A stretch of DNA of 64,000 bases from Intestinimonas massiliensis (ex Afouda et al. 2020) (GCF_001244995.1 NZ_LN869529.1:909264-973263); one strand, 5' to 3'. Shown: positions 16,627-28,120, counted from the stretch's first letter. Notes: a model not told the origin generated them from the sequence alone. Numbers and translations: made by a program.

Positions 16627-16639
16627 TCGGCACAGAAGA
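16627..16639. other. attR core repeat
   Basis: Right copy of tcggcacagaaga; see 618-630. Element sequence is to its left, and cotJC resumes in frame to its right. Confidence 0.88.
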
Positions 16640-17042
16640 GCTGGGCCATTTGGAGATGATCGGTGCGCTGGTTCATCAGCTCACCCGAAACCTGAATGAC
16701 AACGACGTACGGATCGCCGAATTCGCTCCTTATTTCGTGGACCATACCACCGGCGTATACCCCACGGCGGCCTCTGGCTTCCCCTGGAGCGCAGCCTCCA
16801 TCGCAGTCAAAGGCGATGTGATCGGGGACCTGACAGAAGACATGGCAGCCGAGCAAAAAGCGCGTATTACCTACGACAATATCCTGCGTCTTTCCGATGA
16901 CCCCGATGTCAACGACGTCATCCGCTTCCTCCGTGAACGGGAGGTCGTCCACTTCCAGCGCTTTGGCGAGGCGGTGCGCCTGGCTAAGGAGAAGATGGAT
17001 CAGAAAAACGTCTATTTTGTCAATCCTGCCTTCGATAAGTAA
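16627..17042 (+). pseudogene. cotJC: cotJC, 3' part, separated from its start by the element
   Basis: The remaining 138 codons of cotJC, from (I/V)GTEELGHLEM to the stop at 17,042. The open frame extends leftward into the element from 16,419, but that stretch has no relation to CotJC. Joined to 437-617 it gives a 198-residue protein, a normal length. Its ligands are Glu65, His68, Glu136 and His169. The Glu136-His169 gap of 33 residues equals the Glu148-His181 gap known for Lactobacillus plantarum manganese catalase. In place it has no start or ribosome site and should be silent. Confidence 0.9.
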
Positions 17043-17060
17043 GTCCTTTCTGCGCATGAA

Positions 17061-17091
17061 TGCAGCCCAGGACCTGTGGTCCTGGGCTGCA
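17061..17091. terminator. Hairpin between the convergent cotJC and radical-SAM genes
   Basis: A 14-bp perfect stem (tgcagcccaggacc / ggtcctgggctgca) with a TGT loop. It lacks a clear T-run on either side, but its position between convergent genes suggests a bidirectional terminator. Confidence 0.6.
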
Positions 17092-17113
17092 TGTCCGCTA
17101 TGTAAAGTTTCTA

Positions 17114-18475
17114 TCACTGCCCGCCGCAGCCGGTGCAGCCGTGGGAGGATGCCCACAGTTGATCCGCCGTGATCTTCCATTGCTCCGATGCTTCCTTGCA
17201 CTTATCGCACAAGTCGTGGACGTCCTCCGGGTGGACCATGTCGGTAGAATGGGCCCCGCTCTGATCCACCATGTCTGCCAGCCGGCCGTAGTTATCCAAC
17301 AGCGGGCAGGGGCGCAGGTAGTTTTTGCTAAAGGGCTGATTCTGCCGATAAGCCATAAACAGCGGGGATCGGTAGGCCTCCAGCAGGGTCTTATTGTGGA
17401 TGTTGGAGTCCGAGTAGTGGATGAAGGCACAGGGCTCAATGTCTCCGTTGGCGTTGATGTGGCAATAGTGCCGGCCACCGGCAATACAGCCTGACACGTA
17501 CTCCCCGTCGTTCCAAAAGTCCAGAGTAAAAATCGGCTTGGTTTCGCGGAACTTGCGGATCTGGTGGTACATGAACGCGCGCTGTTCAGCCGTGACCATC
17601 AGCTCCGGTACTGCATCGGTGCCCACCGGCATATAGGTGAAGAACCAGGCGAACTTGACGCCCCATTCCACCATCTGATCAAAGTATTCCTCGCTGCCGA
17701 TGACATCGGTATTGGCCCTGGTGTAGCAGCAGGAGACGCCGAAGGGCAGCTTCTTCCGCTTGAGGATCTCCATCGCCCGTCTAACAGCCTGGAACGTACC
17801 CTGCCCACGGCGGGAATCGGTGGCCTGCTCAAACCCTTCCACGCTGATGGCGGGAACAAAGTTCTTTACCCGCAGCATCTCGTCGGCGAAGGCCTCGTCG
17901 ATAAGCGTGGCATTGGTGAAGGACAAAAACACGCAGTCCGGGTGGCGCTCACACAGCGTAATGAGGTCCTTCTTCCGCACCAGAGGTTCTCCCCCGGTGT
18001 AAAGGTACATATAAGTGCCCAACTCCGTACCCTGCTTTACGATGGAATCCAGCGTCTCCAGGTCCATGTTCATTCGATTGCCGTACTCCGCCGCCCAGCA
18101 GCCGGTACAGTGGAGGTTGCAAGCGGAGGTCGGGTCCATCAGGATGGCCCACGGGATATTGCAGCCGTACTTCTCGCTGTTCTGGATCTGCTTGGGATAG
18201 CCCAGCAGACTGGCATTCACGATGAAGTTCTCAAACAGGGTCCTGCGTACTCCATCGTCAATGTCCGTCCAGAGGCTCTTGATCAACTGATACCAATTGC
18301 TCTCAGGGTCTTCAATCACCTTGCGAAACTGTTTCCGCGCGGGCCCGTAGACATTTTTCGTGTCCAACTGGTCCGCCCAATCAATCAGTTTGGGAAGATT
18401 GCGGTCCGGGTCCTGATCCAGGTAGCCATACACCATGGACATGCCCGCCTTTTTGAGTTGATCCATCCAACCCAT
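17114..18475 (-). CDS. Radical SAM / SPASM-type protein of unknown substrate
   Basis: A 453-residue radical SAM enzyme. The SAM-binding cluster motif is CNLHCTGC (Cys119, Cys123, Cys126), followed by YTGGEPL. Cysteines further on (GRHYCHINANGDIEPC; CPLLDNYG; CDKC; the final CTGCGGQ) fit auxiliary clusters of a SPASM or twitch type. About 110 residues precede the radical SAM core, more than in most family members, and are mostly helical. It is a single gene with no peptide substrate visible beside it; its neighbours are cotJC (convergent) and ligA (downstream). The substrate is unknown. Confidence 0.75.
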   Translation of the reverse strand: MGWMDQLKKAGMSMVYGYLDQDPDRNLPKLIDWADQLDTKNVYGPARKQFRKVIEDPESNWYQLIKSLWTDIDDGVRRTLFENFIVNASLLGYPKQIQNSEKYGCNIPWAILMDPTSACNLHCTGCWAAEYGNRMNMDLETLDSIVKQGTELGTYMYLYTGGEPLVRKKDLITLCERHPDCVFLSFTNATLIDEAFADEMLRVKNFVPAISVEGFEQATDSRRGQGTFQAVRRAMEILKRKKLPFGVSCCYTRANTDVIGSEEYFDQMVEWGVKFAWFFTYMPVGTDAVPELMVTAEQRAFMYHQIRKFRETKPIFTLDFWNDGEYVSGCIAGGRHYCHINANGDIEPCAFIHYSDSNIHNKTLLEAYRSPLFMAYRQNQPFSKNYLRPCPLLDNYGRLADMVDQSGAHSTDMVHPEDVHDLCDKCKEASEQWKITADQLWASSHGCTGCGGQ

Positions 18476-18623
18476 ACAGCCATCACTCCTTCTCTCTCAA
18501 CGCGGAAACTCTCTTTATCTGTATGGTACTAAAGTCAGTATAGCACCTTCCGCCGCACCGGGCCATGGACAAAAAAGAAAAAATGTCACAAGCGGGCTCC
18601 AAATGGCTCAATAAATTGTATTT

Positions 18624-21052
<2,429 letters not shown>

Positions 21053-21073
21053 GGTTCCTCGTTCCCTTCTCTC

Positions 21074-21751
21074 TCAGGCCCCTCCCCACTGCAGGACGGT
21101 ATCCGGCACCGCCCCTACGATCACCGTTTCGGCCACCGGGATCTGAGCGCCGATTTCGGTGTTCAGCGTGCTGCCCGGCAGGAGAATCTCCACCGCTACG
21201 GTCACATCCAGCAGGATCTGATGCCGGGTCTGGTTGATCCCGGCATCGGAGAGGCTGCTTTCAAACTCCGCATGTGCCGTACCCACCGCAACCACCTCTA
21301 CCGGCAGTTCCACGCCCTTGCCGGACAGCAGGTTGATGCCGGTCAGGTTCCCCGCCGGTATGGCCAGCTCCGCCCGGTCCAGGCTGTCCACCGCTTCAAC
21401 GGCGATGCCCAATATCCTGGTCCTCAACGCGTTAAGGGCGGCCATATCGCTGACCAAAGCGGTAATGCGCCCATTCTCGTCCGTTTCCATCCGGATCAAA
21501 TCCCGATAGCCCAGCCCCAGCTCGGCCACATAGTCGGAGATGGCCCCGTCCAGCGTGCGGGTGACCACATTGGAGACCTTGGCCCTGGCTGCGGCCTCCA
21601 AAATGGGGCGCAGCCGCAGATCCACCGCCCAGATGAACAGCAGCGCCAGCCCGATCCCCAGGATGGCACTCCACAGGAGGCCTTTTCGCTTTCCGCTCCT
21701 CCGGGGCCGCCGCCGGGAAAGCCGCCGTACCCAAGCGTACCTCAGATGCAT
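21074..21751 (-). CDS. yunB: Sporulation protein YunB
   Basis: A 225-residue protein: basic N-terminus (RRLSRRRPRRSGKRK), one transmembrane helix at about residues 25-45, then the YunB domain (LRPILEAAARAKVSNVVTR). In Bacillus YunB is needed for efficient sporulation and is under sigma E; its biochemical role is unknown. It lies 45 bases downstream of the PLP lyase on the same strand. Confidence 0.88.
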   Translation of the reverse strand: MHLRYAWVRRLSRRRPRRSGKRKGLLWSAILGIGLALLFIWAVDLRLRPILEAAARAKVSNVVTRTLDGAISDYVAELGLGYRDLIRMETDENGRITALVSDMAALNALRTRILGIAVEAVDSLDRAELAIPAGNLTGINLLSGKGVELPVEVVAVGTAHAEFESSLSDAGINQTRHQILLDVTVAVEILLPGSTLNTEIGAQIPVAETVIVGAVPDTVLQWGGA

Positions 21752-21796
21752 CAGAGGTCACCCCCTTATGCAAGCCTATGCGGCAGGCCGCTTGAC

Positions 21797-23050
21797 CTAT
21801 TCCCCCTTCAGCAGCTCCTCCACCGCCAGGAGCACGCCCGCCTTTCCCGACTCATAGGTGAGTCCGCCCTGAAGGTAGACCGTGTAGGGCTCCCGCATGG
21901 GGGCGTCGGCGGAGAGTTCGATGGAAGCTCCCTGAATAAAGGCCCCCGCAGCCATAATGACTTGACAGTCATAGCCGGGCATGTCCCAGGGCTCCGGGGT
22001 CACATAGGAGTCCACGGGGGCTCCCTTCTGTATCCCGCGGCAGAAGCGCTTCACCTTCTCCGGCTCGCCAAAGTGGATCATCTGAATGATATCGTGTCGG
22101 ACCGCATCCGACGCCGGGTCGGCACGACAGCCCAGAAGTTCCATCAGCTTGGCGCCAAATACAGCGGTCTTCACCGCCTGGGCCACTGTATGAGGGGCAA
22201 GGAAAAGCCCTTGATAGAGCAGGCGGTTATTGCCCAGCGTAGAGCCGCACTCCCTGCCGATGCCTGGCGTGGTCAGCCGCATGGCGGCAGCTTCCACCAA
22301 GTCCCGGCGCCCCGCGATGTAACCGCCGGTGGGGGCCAGACCTCCGCCGGGGTTCTTGATGAGAGACCCCACCACCAAGTCCGCCCCCACATGGGTGGGC
22401 TCCCGGGTCTCTACAAACTCACCGTAGCAGTTGTCAACCAGGATATGGACCTCCGGCCGGACCTGGCGGACAGCCGTGCACAGGGCCTTAATCTCCTCCA
22501 CAGAGAGGGAAGCCCGGGTAGCGTAGCCTCTGGAGCGCTGGATCAGCACTGCCTTGACACCGGGCTCGGCCACGGCCGCTCGAATGCCCTCCACGTCCGG
22601 CTGGCCGTCGGCGGTCACATCCACCTGGCGGTAGCCGATCCCATATTCCCTCAGAGAGCCGGGCCCCTTGTCCGACACGCCGATTACCCCCAAAAGGGTG
22701 TCATAGGGCGCTCCCACCGCCGATACCAGGGTGTCACCTGGCTTCAAAGCCCCGAACAGGGCGCAGGAGATGGCATGGGTCCCATTGACGAAGCCGATGC
22801 GGACCAGCGCGTCCTCGGTGCCAAACAAATCGGCATAGATGGCATCCAACTGGTCCCGGCCCATGTCGTCGTATCCATAGCCGGTGGTTCCGGCAAAGTA
22901 GCTCTCTGCCACGCGGTGTTTTTGAAATGCGGCCAGGACCCGCTCCGTGTTTTCCGCCGCAATGGCGTCGATGCGGGAGAACTGCTCCGTCAGGCCCCGC
23001 TCCGCCTGGGCTCCAAGCGCCCGGACACGCTCGCTCAACTGTAAAGTCAT
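21797..23050 (-). CDS. PLP-dependent lyase of the methionine-gamma-lyase / aluminium-resistance (YnbB) family
   Basis: A 417-residue fold-type I PLP enzyme. The likely Schiff-base lysine is in GSLIKNPGGG, and an Asp that contacts PLP lies in HILVDNCYGEF. The family is often annotated as methionine gamma-lyase family or aluminium resistance protein; its true substrate in most bacteria is not settled. Its length is normal, and the ATG at 23,050 follows the M42 gene closely. Confidence 0.85.
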   Translation of the reverse strand: MTLQLSERVRALGAQAERGLTEQFSRIDAIAAENTERVLAAFQKHRVAESYFAGTTGYGYDDMGRDQLDAIYADLFGTEDALVRIGFVNGTHAISCALFGALKPGDTLVSAVGAPYDTLLGVIGVSDKGPGSLREYGIGYRQVDVTADGQPDVEGIRAAVAEPGVKAVLIQRSRGYATRASLSVEEIKALCTAVRQVRPEVHILVDNCYGEFVETREPTHVGADLVVGSLIKNPGGGLAPTGGYIAGRRDLVEAAAMRLTTPGIGRECGSTLGNNRLLYQGLFLAPHTVAQAVKTAVFGAKLMELLGCRADPASDAVRHDIIQMIHFGEPEKVKRFCRGIQKGAPVDSYVTPEPWDMPGYDCQVIMAAGAFIQGASIELSADAPMREPYTVYLQGGLTYESGKAGVLLAVEELLKGE

Positions 23051-23090
23051 ATGACTTGCTTCACTCTGCTTTCTCTATGGTTTCTTCAGC

Positions 23091-24083
23091 TCAAAGCCGG
23101 GCCTCGGCAAAAGCGGCTGCCAACCGGGCGCAGGCTTCCACATCCCCACGGTCCACCATCTCCACCGGGGAATGGACGTAGCGGCAGGGGATGGAAATTC
23201 CGCCGGTGAGCACGCCCATGCGTGTGGTATGGATGGACCCGGCATCGGTGCCGCCGCTCTTGATGACATCCATCTGCGCGGGAATGACCCGCTCCCTTGC
23301 CAGTTCGGAGAGCTTCTGCACCATTTCGGGATGGCAGATGACTGAGCTGTCCATCACCTTGATGGCGGCTCCGCCGCCCTGGATGCTGCTGCCCCGGTGT
23401 TTGGTACCCAGCTCGTCTCCGCTGAGGGTGACGTCCACGGCTATGCCGTAGTCCGGGTCCACGGCATAGGCCACCGTTTTGGCCCCCCGCAGCCCCAGCT
23501 CCTCCTGAGTGGTGAAGACGAAATAGAGATCGTTTTCGCTCGTTTGGAGCTGCTCCATCGCCAGCAGCAGGACGACGCAGGAGATGCGGTTGTCCATATA
23601 GGGAGAGACCAACCGGTCTCCGGCGGCAAAGGTGGGGGTATTGTAGACTGCGGTATCTCCGATCTGTACCATAGCCTTGGCCTCATCGGCGTCATGGGCA
23701 CCGATGTCAATATAGAGATCATCCAGGGTCATGTCCTTGGGCTCCACCCCCTCATCCAGGGAGATCACTCCCTGTACGCCACTTTTAAACCGGACAGGGG
23801 TATGCAGGATGCTGTGGGGATGCAGGCCGCCCACCTTGCCAAAACGGAGAAAGCCCTCCTTCTCGATGTGGGTTACGATACAGCCGATGGAGTCCATATG
23901 GGCGCAGAACAGCACGCGGGAGCCAGGTCCCTTTTTATGGCAGATCAAATTCCCCATCACGTCGGTGCTGCACGCGTCCACATAGGGGGCGGCCAGTTTC
24001 TGGATGGCGTCGGCGATCTCCCGTTCGTCGCCGGAGGGACCGTGACAGGCATTGAGGGTCTGAAGCGTGTGCAGAATATCCAT
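23091..24083 (-). CDS. M42 family metallopeptidase (third of three)
   Basis: A 330-residue M42 aminopeptidase. The di-zinc site is seen as FCAHMDSIG (His-x-Asp), MDNRISC, TQEELGLRGA (catalytic Glu-Glu) and, near the end, the zinc His in IHTTRMGV. GGAGGAAG precedes ATG 24,083. Relatives form large tetrahedral (TET) dodecamers that clear peptides from the N-terminus. It follows its paralog by 11 bases. Confidence 0.92.
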   Translation of the reverse strand: MDILHTLQTLNACHGPSGDEREIADAIQKLAAPYVDACSTDVMGNLICHKKGPGSRVLFCAHMDSIGCIVTHIEKEGFLRFGKVGGLHPHSILHTPVRFKSGVQGVISLDEGVEPKDMTLDDLYIDIGAHDADEAKAMVQIGDTAVYNTPTFAAGDRLVSPYMDNRISCVVLLLAMEQLQTSENDLYFVFTTQEELGLRGAKTVAYAVDPDYGIAVDVTLSGDELGTKHRGSSIQGGGAAIKVMDSSVICHPEMVQKLSELARERVIPAQMDVIKSGGTDAGSIHTTRMGVLTGGISIPCRYVHSPVEMVDRGDVEACARLAAAFAEARL

Positions 24084-24094
24084 GATACTTCCTC

Positions 24095-25126
24095 CTACTG
24101 GTTGGACGAGGCGGCAATGGCCTCGATAAATTTCCGGGTCAGGGTATACATGTGGCCGAAATCGCGGATCGAGGCTACACTGGACGGGGTATGGAGGTAG
24201 CGGACCGGCGCCGATACAGCCGCCACCCGAACGCCCGCCTTGGTGCGCTGGATAGCAGAGGCGTCATTTCCGCCGGAGATATAGTCTTTGGTCTGCCAGG
24301 GAATGCCGTTCTCCTGAGCCAGACGGCGAAGCAGCTCAAAGAGCTCCCGGTCATAGGCCGTACCGCCGTCCATAAAGGAGAGCACCGGCCCTTTGCCCGG
24401 CGTAGCCACCCGTTTATGTGCCGCCGTACCGGGCAGATCGGCCGCCGTGGTGCCCTCCAGCACAAGTGCGATCTCCGGTGTGACCGAGAAGGCCGCACCG
24501 AATGCGCCGCGGGTCCCCACCTCCTCTTGCGCGGAGAATACAAAGAGGCAGTCCATGGGCAGGTCCTGCTGGATCAGCCGGAGCATGACGGCGCAGCCCA
24601 CCCGGTCATCGATGGCCTTGGCCTTCAGCATCCCGTCGCCAAACTCCACCGCATCGCTTTCAAAAGCAGCCAGATCGCCCAGAGCCACCAGCGCTTCCGC
24701 CGCTTCCCGATCCTTGGCCCCGATGTCGATATACATGTCGTCCAGCTTGGGAACGGTCTTTTCCTCCTCGGCGGTCACCAGGTGATACGCCTTAAGGCCC
24801 ACTACGCCGGGCACCTTCTTGTCCCCGATCCGGACCTTTTTCCCGATGACCACCCGCCGGTCGAGCCCGCCCACCGCGGCAAACTTCAGATAGCCGTCGT
24901 CCGTGATGTCGTTAATAATGAAGCCCACCTCGTCCATATGGGCGGTGAGCATCAGCTTGTGGCCGGTGGCCCGCTCCCCTTTCTTGAAGACGATCAGGTT
25001 GCCCATCACGTCGGTCCGGGTCCAGTCGGCGTAGGGCTCCGCCTTGGCGCGGATGAACTCCCGGACCGCGTCCTCAGCGCTGGAGACGCCGTCGAGGCAG
25101 CACAGCTCCTTGATGAGACTCAGCAC
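24095..25126 (-). CDS. M42 family metallopeptidase (second of three)
   Basis: A 343-residue paralog of its neighbours, with TAHMDEVGF, IDDRVGCAVML, AQEEVGTRGAFGA and a C-terminal region containing SGGNDASAIQRT. The start is GTG 25,126, inside the end of the upstream paralog (7-base overlap), with GGTGGGGAAG as ribosome site. The His usual in the last zinc ligand motif is less obvious here (Gln-Arg-Thr), so its metal site may differ. Confidence 0.9.
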   Translation of the reverse strand: MLSLIKELCCLDGVSSAEDAVREFIRAKAEPYADWTRTDVMGNLIVFKKGERATGHKLMLTAHMDEVGFIINDITDDGYLKFAAVGGLDRRVVIGKKVRIGDKKVPGVVGLKAYHLVTAEEEKTVPKLDDMYIDIGAKDREAAEALVALGDLAAFESDAVEFGDGMLKAKAIDDRVGCAVMLRLIQQDLPMDCLFVFSAQEEVGTRGAFGAAFSVTPEIALVLEGTTAADLPGTAAHKRVATPGKGPVLSFMDGGTAYDRELFELLRRLAQENGIPWQTKDYISGGNDASAIQRTKAGVRVAAVSAPVRYLHTPSSVASIRDFGHMYTLTRKFIEAIAASSNQ

Positions 25127-26160
25127 AGCTTCCCCACCTCCTTGCCCAGATTTTCCGTAAAGGCGGCCAGCAGGGCCGCCACATGCTCGATGTCTTGGAT
25201 ATCCAGCACCTCGATGGGACTGTGCATATACTTCAGGGGCAGGGAGACCACCGAGGTGGCCACCCCCTCCCGCGTGACCTGCATGCCCCAGCCGTTGGTG
25301 CCGGTGTGGCCCTCCATGACCTCCGGCTGATAGGGGATGGCATTGGCCTTGGCCTTCTCGATCATGCGCTGAGTCATCCAGCGGGTCATATTGGGGCCGA
25401 TGCCGATCTGCGGCCCACCCCCAATGGAGCTGCGGCGGTGGAGGTTGGCGTCCGGCGTCTTGCCGTGGGTCACGTCCACCGCTACACAGAAGTCCGGGTT
25501 GATGCCATAGGTGCCCACCTTGGCACCCGCGCCACTGACCTCCTCCCGGGTGCTGCCCATGATATAGAGGTCCACATCCAGAGGCTTGTCCTTCAGCAGC
25601 TCGGCCGCCCGTAGCAGGGTGACGAAGCAGGAGCGGTCGTCCATGGACTTGCCGCAGAGCTTGTCCCCGTCCAAGGCGAAGCTGCCGCCGCGAAAGACCA
25701 TCGGGGTGCCGATTGGGATGGCCGCCTCCGCCTGCTCCTGGCTCATGCCGACATCGACGCGCAGGTCGTCAATGGGGATGGACTTTTTCATATCCTCCGC
25801 CTGGAGCACATGGGGCGGCAGGCAGGCCACAACGCCCAGGATGGGGGGCTGCGTCATTACCGTGAGCTCCCGGTCGGGCAGCATCCTGGGGTCTACCCCG
25901 CCGATGGTGCGGAAGCGGAGAAAGCCCTCCTCGATGCCGGTGACCATGAGGCCGATCTCGTCCAGATGGGCGTCCAGCAGCAGCTTCTTCGCGCCCGGTC
26001 TGCCGCACAGGCGCACGCCGATGGCATTGCCGAAGCGGTCTACCGCCGCCTCATCCACATAGGGACGCATCAGCTCCACGGCCTGCTCGGCCACCGCCCG
26101 CTCAAAGCCGGAGGGGCCCGCCATGGAACATAGAGTATCCAGTGTCTTGCGAATGTCCAA
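25120..26160 (-). CDS. M42 family metallopeptidase (first of three)
   Basis: A 346-residue M42 enzyme from TTG 26,160, preferred over upstream codons because AAGGAG lies eight bases before it. Site motifs: LDAHLDEIG, MDDRSCFVTLL, STREEVSGAGA and the late GHTGTNGWGMQVTR. In the third motif the Glu-Glu pair is kept, but the flanking sequence diverges from its two neighbours. It is the first gene of the three-gene run downstream of murD. Confidence 0.88.
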   Translation of the reverse strand: MDIRKTLDTLCSMAGPSGFERAVAEQAVELMRPYVDEAAVDRFGNAIGVRLCGRPGAKKLLLDAHLDEIGLMVTGIEEGFLRFRTIGGVDPRMLPDRELTVMTQPPILGVVACLPPHVLQAEDMKKSIPIDDLRVDVGMSQEQAEAAIPIGTPMVFRGGSFALDGDKLCGKSMDDRSCFVTLLRAAELLKDKPLDVDLYIMGSTREEVSGAGAKVGTYGINPDFCVAVDVTHGKTPDANLHRRSSIGGGPQIGIGPNMTRWMTQRMIEKAKANAIPYQPEVMEGHTGTNGWGMQVTREGVATSVVSLPLKYMHSPIEVLDIQDIEHVAALLAAFTENLGKEVGKLC

Positions 26161-26235
26161 TGAATTCACTCCTTGCCGTGACGTTTGCGGGGCCGCCCCC
26201 GGATGGAGACGGCCTCTGGACGCCACTTATTCTCT

Positions 26236-27612
26236 TTACAGCTCGTAGATGATCTTCTTGAATGCCTCGCCCCGCTGAGCAAAGTTCTTAAACTGGTCAA
26301 AGGAAGCGCAGGCCGGCGAGAGAATCACCACATCCCCCGGCTTGGCCATGCTGTGGGCCGCCAGGACCGCCTCGGTAAAACCGTCGTACTTGGTGATGGG
26401 CGGCTGCCCGTGATACTCCGGGCACCCGCGGACCGCGGCGCTGATCTTGTCCGCCGTCGCGCCGGTGAGAATCAGGTGCTTGACGTGAGCCACCACCTCC
26501 GGTCCCAGCACGTCAAAGGGAATGTGCTTGTCGTAGCCGCCGGCGATCAGGATGACCTTTTCCGCAAAGGAGCGCAGCCCGGCCATGGTCCGCGACGGGC
26601 TGGAGGCGATGGAGTCGTTGTAGTAGCGCACGCCGTCCAGCGTCCGCACCAGCTCGATACGGTGCTCCACGCCGCCAAACCGGGCGGCAAAGCCCCGAAT
26701 GACCTCGTCCGGTACCAGTCCGTCCACGGCGGCGATGGCCGCCATGTAGTTCTCCACGTTGTGGTCGCCGGGCAGGAGGATGTCTTTCAGCGGAAGCACC
26801 GGGCGGGCACGCACCTCGTTGGCCACCCAGATGGCCCCGTCCTTGAGGTAGACGCCCCGCTCCAGCTCCTCCCGGCGGCTGAATTCCATCACCCGGCCGG
26901 GAGCCGTCTCCGCAAAGCCGTGGGTAATGGCGTTGTCCCGGTTGAACACAGCCTTTTCGTCATCGTTTTGGTGAATAAAGATATTTTCCTTGGCGGCCAC
27001 ATACTCGCTCATGGACTTGTGGACATCCAGATGGTTGGGGGCCAGGTTGGTGACCACCGCGATCTCCGGGCTCAGGTCCATGGTCATGAGCTGGAAGGAG
27101 GACAGCTCCAGTACCGCCCAGTCCTGGGGCTCCATACCGTAGACGTCGGCCAGCAAAGGTTTTCCGATGTTGCCGCCGAGGTAGGTGTTGTGCCCGGCGG
27201 CTTTGAGCAGAGAGGCGATGATGGTGGTGGTGGTGGTCTTGCCGTCGCTGCCCGTCACACCGATGGTGTGGCAGGGGCAGACCTGAAAAAACACCTCCAT
27301 CTCTGAGGTGACGACGCTTCCCCGGGCCTGTGCCTCCAGCAGCGACGGCACGTCCGGGCGCATTCCCGGCGTACGGAAGATCACCTCCTGATCCAGTCCC
27401 TCCAGATAGCGTTCCCCTAACTGCAGGCAAGCGCCAAGGCTCTCCAGCTCCTCGCAGAGCCCCCCAAACTCCTCCCGCTTATTCTTGTCACAGGCTGTCA
27501 CGGAAATACCCTCTCGAAGGAGCATTTTGATCAGCGGCGTGTTGGATACGCCGATCCCGATGACAGCCACTCGTTTTCCCTTGAGACCGGCCAGATACTC
27601 CCTGATGTCCAT
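26236..27612 (-). CDS. murD: UDP-N-acetylmuramoyl-L-alanine:D-glutamate ligase
   Basis: A 458-residue MurD from ATG 27,612 (MDIREYLAGLKGKR), with GGGGGA upstream. ATP loop: GVTGSDGKTTTT. Mur ligase middle-domain motifs: NLAPNHLDVHKS and GDHNVENYMAA. It adds D-glutamate to UDP-MurNAc-L-alanine in the cytoplasm, an essential peptidoglycan step. It stands apart from a dcw cluster, beside peptidases and rnpB. Confidence 0.96.
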   Translation of the reverse strand: MDIREYLAGLKGKRVAVIGIGVSNTPLIKMLLREGISVTACDKNKREEFGGLCEELESLGACLQLGERYLEGLDQEVIFRTPGMRPDVPSLLEAQARGSVVTSEMEVFFQVCPCHTIGVTGSDGKTTTTTIIASLLKAAGHNTYLGGNIGKPLLADVYGMEPQDWAVLELSSFQLMTMDLSPEIAVVTNLAPNHLDVHKSMSEYVAAKENIFIHQNDDEKAVFNRDNAITHGFAETAPGRVMEFSRREELERGVYLKDGAIWVANEVRARPVLPLKDILLPGDHNVENYMAAIAAVDGLVPDEVIRGFAARFGGVEHRIELVRTLDGVRYYNDSIASSPSRTMAGLRSFAEKVILIAGGYDKHIPFDVLGPEVVAHVKHLILTGATADKISAAVRGCPEYHGQPPITKYDGFTEAVLAAHSMAKPGDVVILSPACASFDQFKNFAQRGEAFKKIIYEL

Positions 27613-27722
27613 ACTGCCGTCCCCCTTTGCTTCTAAAATCAACTGGAATCACTCGATGAATGCAATTATTATACTGTATCCAGCCAAATATTTCAATCGA
27701 ATCCGCACCGGTTACAGAGTGT

Positions 27723-27751
27723 TTGACTTTCCCTCCTGGATGAGGTACAAT
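27723..27751 (+). promoter_or_regulatory. Promoter of rnpB
   Basis: TTGACT (27,723-27,728), 17 bases, TACAAT (27,746-27,751). It lies the right distance before the RNase P RNA, whose 5' end is expected at about 27,760. Confidence 0.85.
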
Positions 27752-27760
27752 AAGATCCGC

Positions 27761-28102
27761 AAGTAAGCTGGACAGTCGCGTGAGCAGGCCGAAAGGCCGC
27801 GCATGAGGAAAGTCCGGGCTCCACAGGGCAAGGATAACGGGTAACGCCCGCCGGAGGCAACTCCAGGAAAAGTGCAACAGAGAGATACCGCCTTGCCCCT
27901 CACGGGGAACGAGGTAAGGGTGGAAAGGCGAGGTAAGAGCTCACCCGATGGCTGGAAACTGCCCATCGCTGTAAACTCTATCCGGAGCAACACCGTGGAG
28001 GGACACAAAGGCCGGCCCGGCCGTCCCGAGGAGGTGGCTGGAACGCGCCGGCGACGGCGCGTCTAGATAGATGACTGTCTTCAATGACAGAACCCGGCTT
28101 AC
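27761..28102 (+). ncRNA. rnpB: RNase P RNA, bacterial class A
   Basis: The universal core GAGGAAAGTCCGGGCTCC lies at about 27,804-27,822. It is followed by GGGTAACGCCC, the ACAGAGAGATACCGCC block, GGTAAGAGCTCACC and the 3' AGATAGATGACTGTC segment. P1 closes the molecule: gtaagctgg (27,763-27,771) pairs with ccggcttac (28,094-28,102). It is the catalytic RNA that trims tRNA 5' ends. About 340 nucleotides is normal for class A. Confidence 0.96.
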
Positions 28103-28120
28103 AGGTTTGCTTGCAAATAT

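Larger units (their letters stand above)
618..16639. mobile_element. 16.0-kb serine-recombinase element carrying type I-C CRISPR-Cas, inserted in cotJC
   Basis: The limits are set by a 13-base direct repeat (tcggcacagaaga) at 618-630 and 16,627-16,639, where the two halves of cotJC break off. Removing 618-16,626 (16,009 bp) rejoins cotJC in frame. The large serine recombinase sits at the left edge with its 3' end crossing the repeat, as is usual for integrases beside their att site. Cargo in order: recombinase, 64-residue small protein, DUF6076-like protein, HipA-like kinase, CRISPR array, cas2-cas1-cas4-cas7-cas8c-cas5-cas3, Fic protein. No relaxase, coupling protein, replication or phage structural gene is visible, so spread between cells must depend on something else, or on natural transformation. 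Confidence 0.92.

Noticed and set aside
25120-26226. Longer start for the first M42 gene (26,226)
   Set aside because: The extra residues (Arg/Pro-rich) are unlike M42 proteins, and the ribosome site points to TTG 26,160.
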